DNA of 6,947 nucleotides from an uncultured Mollicutes bacterium (GTDB lineage Bacteria > Bacillota_I > Bacilli_A > RFN20 > CAG-826), in NCBI GenBank assembly GCA_937893635.1, contig CALBGF010000256.1, forward strand, positions 1-6,947, written 5' to 3'. This document shows, one piece after another, positions 1-6,272 of this stretch (positions within the stretch are counted from its first letter, which is position 1; every line of letters begins with the position of its first letter). The translations under genes were made by a program, and so were the position numbers. Below the pieces are notes generated by a model that was not told where the DNA came from, made no database searches, and saw only the letters and a list, made by a program, of their open reading frames with translations.

Positions 1-49
1 GATCCATGGTAAGGATCTATTGCTAGTTCGATTCTGGCAGGAGGCACCA
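1..49 (+). tRNA. tRNA-Thr (anticodon GGT), 3' part
   Basis: The 3' half of a tRNA that is cut by the left window edge. The anticodon stem pairs GATCC (1-5) with GGATC (13-17) around the 7-base loop ATGGTAA. This places U33 before anticodon GGT (8-10) and A at position 37, so it reads ACC/ACT threonine codons. A 4-base variable loop (18-21) is followed by the T stem GCTAG (22-26)/CTGGC (34-38) around TTCGATT. The 3' acceptor strand AGGAGGC (39-45), discriminator A46 and an encoded CCA (47-49) follow. The D arm and 5' acceptor strand are outside the window. It is therefore undecided whether this is the intact gene or a 3' duplicate left by integration of the neighbouring element. Confidence 0.93.
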
Positions 50-61
50 TTCGAACATTTT

Positions 62-84
62 AGCCGATTCTATCGGTTTTTTTT
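62..84 (+). terminator. Rho-independent terminator of the tRNA-Thr transcript
   Basis: AGCCGAT (62-68) pairs with ATCGGTT (72-78) around a 3-base loop, with a core of five Watson-Crick pairs. It leads into a run of eight T (77-84). It begins 13 bases after the tRNA CCA end and is oriented for the tRNA. Read on the minus strand, the hairpin is followed by CTAAAATG rather than a T run. It should therefore not terminate the oppositely directed integrase transcript. Confidence 0.8.
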
Positions 85-1197
85 ATTTTTTCGTGAGAAG
101 TTTTGAGAAGTTTTCTTCTCACGCTGATACAATTCTTGCTCATTGTAATAGTTTGCTATAGCCATTTTACGTGATGGAAACAGGTGAGCATATACGCGTG
201 TAGTAACATTACTTGACGAATGACCGAGCCATGCGGCTACTTGATCAGGTTGAAAACCATTGTTAATTAATTCAGTTGCGCAGCTATGGCGGAACTCATG
301 AAGCTTGATATGTCGCAATCCTGATAATTCTTCATATTTTTTTTGCGCAAAGCGTATAGGTGTAAAGCCGATGGTAAAATGATCGTTAGACCGTTTAAAT
401 ATAAAATCATTGCTTTTATGGCTTTCTAGTTCTGATATATATTCTTTGTACGCTTCATAAATGCAATCTAGCATAGGGTAATCACGTCTAGAAGACTTTG
501 TTTTAGTTGATATATACATTTGCTTACCTTGACCAATTTTGTTTGTTATACAGCCTTCTATAAATAATCTAGATGGTGTTATGTCTTTGTGTCGTAGTCC
601 TAAAGCTTCACCAATACGTAAGCCATAGTTGAATAGAAGAAGAAACAATAAACGGTACATGCTTGAATCTATCACACTAAGAAACTTGTTAAACTCTTCA
701 CGTGTGTAGTAATCATAATGACTACTATGCGCGTTGCTATCGTATGGAACTGATAAAGAAGTAGTATTAATGTTTGTTAGTCCATACGCTTTTAAATAGT
801 TTAAATATTCTTTTGTTAGTCTAAAGATTCTTTTTTTATCAGAATAATTAGATTGATTAATCTTCATTGCGAATAGTTCTATATCAGATGTATTTATGCT
901 ATTAAGTTTATAATTTTCAAAAAACGGAAAAATGTATTTTTTTAATAGCAACTTTTTATTATATGCAGTAGTGATTTTTACATTGTTATAAACATAAGTA
1001 ATATACTTATCATTTAAGTCTTTTAAAGTAAAATCACCTTTAATTATATCTTGACTTGATTCGTAAAACCTTGCTAAGAATAATAATGCGCTTTCTCTAC
1101 TTAAAAAACCGCGCTTTGTTATTTGCATATTGTGCCTATTGATTTTTACATAGAATCTAGTGCCAGAAGCTGTTTTATATTTATATACGTTAGCCAT
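70..1197 (-). CDS. int: Tyrosine recombinase/phage-type integrase
   Basis: Site-specific recombinase that would integrate and excise the element at the adjacent tRNA-Thr. Residues are numbered from ATG 1197 (375 aa). The N-terminal third carries a basic, aromatic-rich arm-binding-type region, followed by a SAM-like core-binding region. The catalytic domain has the full set of residues: R194 in GLRIGEAL, a lysine in the STKTKSS hairpin (K232/K234), H300-x-x-R303 in LHEFRH, H326 in WLGHSS, and nucleophile Y336 in TRVYAHLF. Length is typical for integrases of Gram-positive phages and ICEs. The frame also opens at TTG 1221, but ATG 1197 has GGAG at 1208-1211 with 10-base spacing, so it is preferred. 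The start overlaps the preceding small gene by 8 bases (ATGGCTAA), indicating translational coupling. The lysine-rich tail (KNKKNR) is encoded by the complement of the tRNA terminator T run, and the TAG stop lies in that hairpin. Confidence 0.96.
   Translation of the reverse strand: MANVYKYKTASGTRFYVKINRHNMQITKRGFLSRESALLFLARFYESSQDIIKGDFTLKDLNDKYITYVYNNVKITTAYNKKLLLKKYIFPFFENYKLNSINTSDIELFAMKINQSNYSDKKRIFRLTKEYLNYLKAYGLTNINTTSLSVPYDSNAHSSHYDYYTREEFNKFLSVIDSSMYRLLFLLLFNYGLRIGEALGLRHKDITPSRLFIEGCITNKIGQGKQMYISTKTKSSRRDYPMLDCIYEAYKEYISELESHKSNDFIFKRSNDHFTIGFTPIRFAQKKYEELSGLRHIKLHEFRHSCATELINNGFQPDQVAAWLGHSSSNVTTRVYAHLFPSRKMAIANYYNEQELYQREKKTSQNFSRKNKKNR
92..123. repeat. Inverted repeat enclosing a tandem 10-bp repeat, next to the att region
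   Basis: CGTGAGAAG (92-100) and CTTCTCACG (115-123) form a perfect 9-bp inverted repeat. Inside it the unit GAGAAGTTTT occurs twice in tandem (95-104 and 105-114). The second GAGAAG can also pair with CTTCTC (115-120) across a TTTT loop. The block lies within the last codons of the integrase, just inside the element. Short direct repeats here could be arm-type integrase binding sites, but that is inference. No T run follows on either strand in a terminator arrangement. Confidence 0.6.
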
Positions 1198-1390
1198 GTT
1201 CGTTGCGCTCCAATCGTTCAAATAGATCAGCTTGAAAGTAAATACTTATAATAGTTTTATTTATATCATCAATTAACTTTTGCGCCTCAGCCGGCCATTG
1301 TTCAAAAGATGAATTATAAATAACATTATTAAATCGGCGTGTGTGTAAGCATTTGGTATTGTCATCTAGATATTTAATAACTAGTTTCAT
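1190..1390 (-). CDS. Small hypothetical protein, 66 aa, upstream of integrase
   Basis: Not recognised. From ATG 1390 the product has 66 residues, begins MKLVIKYLDD, and is mixed in charge with no membrane segment or signal peptide. A helical-looking second half (EAQKLIDDINKTIISIYF, then FERLERNEHG) suggests a small soluble cytoplasmic protein. An in-frame GTG at 1399 would add three residues but lacks a good binding site; ATG 1390 has only a weak AGAG about ten bases upstream. The gene overlaps the preceding small gene by 17 bases and the integrase by 8, so translation is probably coupled along the chain. Position next to an integrase would suit an excisionase or regulator, but no winged-helix or helix-turn-helix is evident and no function is claimed. 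Confidence 0.65.
   Translation of the reverse strand: MKLVIKYLDDNTKCLHTRRFNNVIYNSSFEQWPAEAQKLIDDINKTIISIYFQADLFERLERNEHG
1208..1211 (-). promoter_or_regulatory. Ribosome binding site deciding the integrase start
   Basis: GGAG on the minus strand lies 10 bases before ATG 1197, inside the end of the upstream 66-codon gene. It supports ATG over the in-frame TTG at 1221, which has no comparable site before it. Confidence 0.6.
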
Positions 1391-1535
1391 TGCTTTCACA
1401 CTCTAAAATCATTGCTTTGATTTTCTCATAGTTTTTATTATCTTTGTTAATACTCATCCAGATAATACCGTTGCAATTTAAGTAACTATTTTCAATCATA
1501 GTTTTTAATAAATCATTTTGTTGTTTTGTTGTCAT
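1374..1535 (-). CDS. Small hypothetical protein, 53 aa
   Basis: Not recognised. The 53-residue product starts MTTKQQNDLL and has no membrane segment. It looks soluble and alpha/beta, with a short hydrophobic stretch (NGIIWMSI) that may be a strand. The start at ATG 1535 is well supported by a full GGAGGT at 1543-1548, seven bases upstream. The frame opens further upstream (to 1580), but that extension would lie inside the end of the ATPase gene and skip this site. It overlaps the ATPase gene by 23 bases and the next small gene by 17, so it belongs to the same transcript. The strong ribosome site argues that it is a real gene despite its size. Confidence 0.72.
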   Translation of the reverse strand: MTTKQQNDLLKTMIENSYLNCNGIIWMSINKDNKNYEKIKAMILECESNETSY

Positions 1536-3699
1536 TTTTATTACCTCCGTACTTGAATCCAAACATTTCTTGAGCGGCAAAGCTTCGCATTGATTGCCAA
1601 TTTAATGGTGATGGTGTTAAGTTAGTAAATGTTTGTTGATCATCAAAAGATAATTTTGCTTTAGCCATTTCATCAAGAAACAGTTTTTTCATTGATGTAG
1701 TTTCATAACGTCCTGAATAACTTAACTTATCAATGATAAATACTTTTTTGCTTTCTACATCATCATTAACACCTTCAGTTGTTCCATTTTGTGCATATAC
1801 GTTACATTCAGTATAAGAATACTTATTAACGCGCTTGTAATAGTAGTTATTAACTTTTTCAATTATCTTTTTAATAAAATAATTAATAAGCGATTGTTCT
1901 TGTTTGTTTTCGTCACGTTCTAAAGAATAATCATCATATTTGTTAAGTAGCCACATACACAAGTATTGCTCAATACTCCATAATTTAAGTGACGACTTTT
2001 TCTTCATCTTGCGTTTATCAAGTAAGATGATAGTTTCAAACGTTGAACGTGTATCAGCATTAAGACCAACGTTGCGTTGCTCGTCCGCAATGAGTTTAAA
2101 CATTGTTTTAAACCTGATTGTTGAATCATGGCTCCATATCTTCAAACGCTCAGTGAATTTATCATTTTTTTGATTAACGTTCATAGCTGCGCCATCAGCT
2201 TTTTTTACACTGTCAGTGTTGCCGCGTTCCTTGCCTATTTCAGTAATTGTATAAAGTCCAACATCAGGCACGTAATATTCGTGTGAATCGTAATAATTAA
2301 ACTTATGACCGAGTCTTAAATAATCGTAGTTAATAACAACGTTGTAGTTACGTTTCTTAAATTCTTTGATAGTTTCATCAATTGGATCTAAATGATTAAC
2401 GTTTAAATAGTGTTGCTTTGGATTGATTCCATCGTTAAACATGATTGTATAGTTACTAACTGAATACGGCTTTTTATGAATGTAAAAGTAGTAAACTAGC
2501 ATATAATCAGTAAGCGCATGACCGATAAATTCATCGGTTAAGCCGTCCCATTTATTGAGTTTTACATACTTATCACAAAAATAAATTGTTGGATCATGCG
2601 TTTGATTATATTCTTTTTGACGCATGAACATATCTTTATATATGTCTAGTTGATTTGCAAACGTTCCATTGTTTTTTTGCTCTTCAACATAAGCGCGTAA
2701 TTTTGCGTAATTAACAAATGGAAACTTTCTTTGAATATCAAGCATTGTTGATAGTATCATCTTTGGAAAAAGTATTTGAACGTAGCAAACAGCGAATGTT
2801 ACCGCTAAGGCGTTCTTGCCAGCACGTGAGCCACCATTGATTAAAATTTCATTTCCTGATGTTTCTAAAAACTCAACCATTTTATTTTCTTTGTCTTTTA
2901 TTCCATCAGTTGCCATTTTTAAACGTATTACATCAAACAACCAATATACAAGAATGATTCTTATAATAAACGGTATTGAAAAATAAACGGGTAGAAAATC
3001 GACAAAGTGAATAGCTATTCCTTTCCAGATAATATTAAAATCAAACTTTGCTAAAAAATGGTAGTAGTTACCAATTAAGTCAACACCAATAGTGAAAAGT
3101 TGAAAGTAAAACGCCGCTAATATCGCTAAAGTGATTAATAACCATTTTTTAAAATATCGTTTTATAGCTTCTTTAATTGCTAATACTTTAGGTGATATTT
3201 TATCGGTAAAACGTTTATACCAGGTTAAAGCCTTTGTATCTTCTGGCGAACTGTCTTTTTTATAGTGTCTAATTGTTAAGACAGCTAACATAATTACTAA
3301 GCAAAGTAATATATTAAGCACTAAAACAACAATAGATGTGATACTTGAAAAGTTCATGGACCAATTAAGCCAGAATGTTTTGTTTATTAAAAGTTTAAAC
3401 ATCATAGTTAAATGATGGCCAATCATTTCAAAGTCAATTGGTAATAAATCAAAAATTGATCCACCAGCGTTATTAATTAAATAATCATAACTAATTGATG
3501 GTTCTGGTATTACTGCGTCACTATCAGCAAAGATACATTTAAAATAGTAAATGACTGATTGCACAAAACTTTTTAATGCTAACCAGAATCTAACAAAATG
3601 ACTATTAAAGCAAAAAACAAGAAGCAATGTTAAAACAACCGCAACTAATATTAATTGCTTATAGTTTTCTTTTACTCCTTGTTTTAATTTTTTTAGCAT
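1513..3699 (-). CDS. Polytopic membrane P-loop ATPase, candidate Zot/pI-like phage assembly protein
   Basis: Probable inner-membrane ATPase that would power extrusion of a filamentous particle; inferred from topology and gene order. From ATG 3699 it has 728 residues. Four hydrophobic segments lie near 16-31, 118-144, 184-210 and 228-257. A cytoplasmic ATPase region follows, with a P-loop GGSRAGKN at 289-296; the last position is Asn instead of the usual Ser/Thr. A hydrophobic strand ending in TE (VGLYTITEIGKERGN, E487) is the best Walker B candidate, with Thr in place of the usual Asp. A later ADEQRNVGLNADTRS stretch (about 538-552) resembles a conserved arginine-bearing ATPase element. GGAGGT seven bases upstream fixes ATG 3699 over the in-frame GTG 3708, which overlaps that site. 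Classical pI/Zot proteins have the ATPase first and one membrane segment after it, so this order is reversed. An FtsK/HerA or VirD4-type DNA translocase is the main alternative. Confidence 0.6.
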   Translation of the reverse strand: MLKKLKQGVKENYKQLILVAVVLTLLLVFCFNSHFVRFWLALKSFVQSVIYYFKCIFADSDAVIPEPSISYDYLINNAGGSIFDLLPIDFEMIGHHLTMMFKLLINKTFWLNWSMNFSSITSIVVLVLNILLCLVIMLAVLTIRHYKKDSSPEDTKALTWYKRFTDKISPKVLAIKEAIKRYFKKWLLITLAILAAFYFQLFTIGVDLIGNYYHFLAKFDFNIIWKGIAIHFVDFLPVYFSIPFIIRIILVYWLFDVIRLKMATDGIKDKENKMVEFLETSGNEILINGGSRAGKNALAVTFAVCYVQILFPKMILSTMLDIQRKFPFVNYAKLRAYVEEQKNNGTFANQLDIYKDMFMRQKEYNQTHDPTIYFCDKYVKLNKWDGLTDEFIGHALTDYMLVYYFYIHKKPYSVSNYTIMFNDGINPKQHYLNVNHLDPIDETIKEFKKRNYNVVINYDYLRLGHKFNYYDSHEYYVPDVGLYTITEIGKERGNTDSVKKADGAAMNVNQKNDKFTERLKIWSHDSTIRFKTMFKLIADEQRNVGLNADTRSTFETIILLDKRKMKKKSSLKLWSIEQYLCMWLLNKYDDYSLERDENKQEQSLINYFIKKIIEKVNNYYYKRVNKYSYTECNVYAQNGTTEGVNDDVESKKVFIIDKLSYSGRYETTSMKKLFLDEMAKAKLSFDDQQTFTNLTPSPLNWQSMRSFAAQEMFGFKYGGNKNDNKTTK
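1543..1548 (-). promoter_or_regulatory. Strong ribosome binding site of the 53-aa gene
   Basis: A perfect GGAGGT on the minus strand with 7-base spacing to ATG 1535. It lies within the final codons of the upstream ATPase gene and is the main evidence that the small gene is translated from 1535. Confidence 0.8.
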
Positions 3700-3706
3700 A
3701 GAAAGC

Positions 3707-3712
3707 ACCTCC
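3707..3712 (-). promoter_or_regulatory. Ribosome binding site of the membrane ATPase gene
   Basis: GGAGGT on the minus strand, 7 bases before ATG 3699. It lies in the 23-base gap after the stop of the 133-aa gene. It overlaps the alternative GTG start at 3708, which is therefore rejected. Confidence 0.82.
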
Positions 3713-3722
3713 AGTCGTGTTT

Positions 3723-4124
3723 CTAATTAAGTAAATAAAGATATAAGTTATTGTTACTATCAAATAAAGCATTATTAATAAAATAGAATGTTTGTTCATC
3801 ATCTTTAAATGTAAGTGTTACACTGTACGCTTTTTCATCCACAACATAAGTGAATGACTTGTTATCAATTAATGTTGATGATTCATCTTCTTCATTTTTT
3901 TCATATGCAAGTAATCTTCCTGAATCATCAAAGAAACGATAAACAAGTGTTGTAGATTCGTCAAAATATGTATTACCAGATAAAACAAAATCATGATTAT
4001 TATTAATACCCATTTTGAAAGCTGTTATAAATATAGATGATATTATTAAGACAACAATAATAATTACTATTGTTAAAAAGAATTTTAGATGATCAACTTT
4101 TTTTAATTTAATTCTATCATCCAT
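3723..4124 (-). CDS. Single-pass membrane protein, 133 aa, possible minor virion/assembly protein
   Basis: No family recognised. A short basic N-terminus (KLKK at 6-9) is followed by one long hydrophobic segment at about 14-36, rich in Ile/Val. The positive-inside rule puts the remaining ~95 residues outside the membrane. That domain is acidic and beta-looking (TLVYRFFDDSGRLLAYEK, SYSVTLTF-type strands), has no cysteines, and ends in YLYLLN. It starts 6 bases after the stop of the 713-aa gene, with AAGGA at 4135-4139 as ribosome site. It ends 23 bases before the ATPase start. Its place between a pIII-like gene and a candidate pI/Zot-like gene matches that of gVI in Ff phages. However, Ff pVI is more hydrophobic with several membrane segments, so equivalence is only positional. 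Its size argues against it being the major coat protein. Confidence 0.75.
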   Translation of the reverse strand: MDDRIKLKKVDHLKFFLTIVIIIVVLIISSIFITAFKMGINNNHDFVLSGNTYFDESTTLVYRFFDDSGRLLAYEKNEEDESSTLIDNKSFTYVVDEKAYSVTLTFKDDEQTFYFINNALFDSNNNLYLYLLN

Positions 4125-4130
4125 TTTTTA

Positions 4131-6272
4131 TCATTCCTTTTTCTTAAATATCATTACTAGCGTTGGACCTAGTTTTGATATTACCCAGACAACACCGCCT
4201 ATAATGGCAATTGTGCCTAAAGACGACATAATCTTTTTTAACGTTTCCAAAAATTGTTCAAGCGCTGTTTTTGTAGGATCATCTATATTATCAGGGTAAT
4301 CCCAAGGTGTACCATCAGGGTAAACAAAATCGCCTGTTTCTTTGTTTACTGTACCAGGAATGATATTACCTTCTGCGTCCATAATAGTTACATTACCATC
4401 ATCATCAATAATTGATGTTGGTGCATTAACACCATTAGGAAACACTGATGAGCAATTAATTAAATCGCCTTCTTTGTCAATATAAACACATGAAACTAGT
4501 GAATTATAATTAACATTTTTGCTTCTACAATACAATATAAACATATTATTTTGTGGTGTAGCTCTTAATTCTTCATGTCCATCCCAATTAAAAGAAAGAT
4601 AATCAGTATCTTTCATGCCATGAAAACCAAATACAATTCCATACTTATCAGTTGTTTTGAAAGTCCTATTAATGTTTGAAGTATCAATCCCTGTTGGCTT
4701 TAAAACTAGTTTCCACATATTGGGAAACCATATTGAACCGCCAGAAACATATTGACTAAAGTCTTTACCAGTAATAACAAGGTTCGTTGATTCATTATCT
4801 TTATATGTGTATTTAAATAACAATGCACTAATCTTATTTAATCGTACTTCTGTTACAGAATCATATACACTAAATGCAATTCTTGAATAAATACCATTAT
4901 TAGACCTTAATCCTTCAAAATAAGCTGTATGAACTTGATCTTTATTAATCTTTTTAAATGCGTAAAAATTACCGCAATTTACAAAATCTTCAGTTGTCGC
5001 ATATTCGCTATCATCATTATCTTTTTTTAAAATAGAATAATTATATTTTGTGATAGTAACTTTTTGGCCTGATTCATCTTCACGTAATGTTTTAGCTAAT
5101 TCATTATTAGCGTCATACGTAAATCTAGTTTTATATTCGTTATCAATATATAATTCATATAAATCTTCACGTGGCGTTGGATGTTCACCAGTGCGTTTTG
5201 TATAAAGTGTATATTTATCGTTAAGTACTAATGAATCTAATCTTATATACTCGGTATCAACAGCGTTAATAGTCTCTTCATCGTTTGCATTAAGATAAAC
5301 GCTATTTGATGTAATGGTTGTTACTGTACCTTTTTTAAAATCTAAATCAGTTATAACAATAGGTGCTTTAAAACTTGAATTTTTAGCATTATTACATAAA
5401 TAAACTGATCTTGATAAAATAGGGTTAGCATTTAATGTTCCACCAACAGCTTTTATATAAGTAGCAATGTTAAGTGTTTGTAAATAACTTGTAAATGGAA
5501 TCTCTAAAAACACATAACCGGCGTATTCTTTATTTGTGTTATATGATAAATAAGCACGTGAATTATTTGAATTATATGACACTGTCATTTGATTATCCAC
5601 AACGCTCCAATGTACGGTAGCAGTAAAATAATCATAACCATTTATAGAGATTATCGGGAATGTATCTTCAAAATCTTCAGTTGGCTTTGTTATTGTTTCT
5701 GCGTTCGGGAATTGTATAAACGGGTAACAAATAGATATTCCTTTTTTTATTTCATCTAAATTAATAGGAATAGCCAATTCAAATGGTTGTTCATCGTTTT
5801 TGTCCCAATCTTCAAAACACAAATCAAGACCATATCTAATATTAACAAATCGTTCTAATGTGGCTTGTGCGGTGCCTTGACTACTATTTTGCAATAAGTA
5901 TGATGTATATTGCCATCTTGTATTATCATAATCATCTTTTGAGAATATATAGCCATCGCTACGATGTGCGCTTTGTGTTCCCCAGTATTGTTGTACTCTA
6001 TCACAAAAAATAGAATCGTCATAAGATACTTTTTTTGCTTTTACTTCAGTAAAACTATTTTCAAATTTTGTTTTGTTAGAATCGTTAAGCGTAACAGCAC
6101 CATTAGATACTAAATTATTTGTAATATAGCCTTTTGAAACTGTCTTTTGCTTATTAGTAACATCGCTTGTTGTTTCTTCAGCACTAGCTTTAACAGCTTC
6201 ATTACTATTACCAGGAACAACAGCAATAGTAGCCAACATCATCATTAATGGTAATAATAACTTTTTCATCAT
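4131..6272 (-). CDS. Exported, C-terminally anchored 713-aa protein, candidate pIII-like adsorption protein
   Basis: A large surface or virion protein. The N-terminus is a signal peptide: MMKK, a hydrophobic core to about residue 19, then a likely cleavage near ASA-EE (residue 31). The long middle is Asn/Thr/Tyr-rich and beta-looking, with no enzyme motif seen. Residues 621-670 form an acidic Gly/Pro-containing linker with D-x-x-G-N units (DDDGNVTI, DAEGNIIPG, ETGDFVYPDG). The C-terminus has an amphipathic stretch, a membrane segment at about 685-708 and a basic tail FKKKE. This plan, with secretion signal, large exterior and C-terminal anchor, is that of filamentous phage pIII and plectrovirus adsorption proteins. 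ATG 6272 overlaps the stop of the upstream gene by 4 bases (ATGA), and GGTGA at 6279-6283 serves as ribosome site. A second ATG (6269) follows immediately. A host-type anchored surface protein is the alternative, but the absence of an LPXTG motif and the operon context favour a phage role. Confidence 0.68.
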   Translation of the reverse strand: MMKKLLLPLMMMLATIAVVPGNSNEAVKASAEETTSDVTNKQKTVSKGYITNNLVSNGAVTLNDSNKTKFENSFTEVKAKKVSYDDSIFCDRVQQYWGTQSAHRSDGYIFSKDDYDNTRWQYTSYLLQNSSQGTAQATLERFVNIRYGLDLCFEDWDKNDEQPFELAIPINLDEIKKGISICYPFIQFPNAETITKPTEDFEDTFPIISINGYDYFTATVHWSVVDNQMTVSYNSNNSRAYLSYNTNKEYAGYVFLEIPFTSYLQTLNIATYIKAVGGTLNANPILSRSVYLCNNAKNSSFKAPIVITDLDFKKGTVTTITSNSVYLNANDEETINAVDTEYIRLDSLVLNDKYTLYTKRTGEHPTPREDLYELYIDNEYKTRFTYDANNELAKTLREDESGQKVTITKYNYSILKKDNDDSEYATTEDFVNCGNFYAFKKINKDQVHTAYFEGLRSNNGIYSRIAFSVYDSVTEVRLNKISALLFKYTYKDNESTNLVITGKDFSQYVSGGSIWFPNMWKLVLKPTGIDTSNINRTFKTTDKYGIVFGFHGMKDTDYLSFNWDGHEELRATPQNNMFILYCRSKNVNYNSLVSCVYIDKEGDLINCSSVFPNGVNAPTSIIDDDGNVTIMDAEGNIIPGTVNKETGDFVYPDGTPWDYPDNIDDPTKTALEQFLETLKKIMSSLGTIAIIGGVVWVISKLGPTLVMIFKKKE

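Larger units (their letters stand above)
1..84. other. Candidate attachment-site region (att) of the integrated element
   Basis: A tRNA 3' end lies directly against the 3' end of a tyrosine integrase gene. This is the usual arrangement when an element has inserted into a tRNA gene, because these integrases recombine at short identities in the anticodon or T arm. The exact core cannot be delimited, since the partner copy is not in the window. It would be expected as a repeat of some part of bases 1-84 at the far end of the element, to the right. Confidence 0.5.

Noticed and set aside
92..123. Terminator for the integrase transcript
   Set aside because: The hairpin is inside the coding sequence, and on the minus strand it is followed by A-rich, not T-rich, sequence.
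1198..1221. TTG start for the integrase eight codons upstream
   Set aside because: ATG 1197 has GGAG at 10-base spacing, overlaps the upstream stop in a typical coupling arrangement, and needs no unusual start codon.
1238..1280. TTGATG/TATAAG promoter-like pair upstream of the integrase
   Set aside because: The region is AT-rich coding sequence where such matches are expected by chance, and the overlapping genes suggest readthrough from upstream.
1513..1515. TGA read as tryptophan (Mycoplasma code)
   Set aside because: TGG is used for tryptophan throughout, and TGA ends three genes exactly at overlaps or close junctions with the next gene. Readthrough of 1513 would soon meet another TGA and a TAG.
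1940..2173. Plus-strand open frame of 77 codons
   Set aside because: It lies entirely inside the membrane ATPase gene on the opposite strand, has no convincing ribosome site, and its product has no recognisable features.
3700..3708. GTG start for the ATPase
   Set aside because: The GTG overlaps the GGAGGT that serves ATG 3699, so it cannot use that site.
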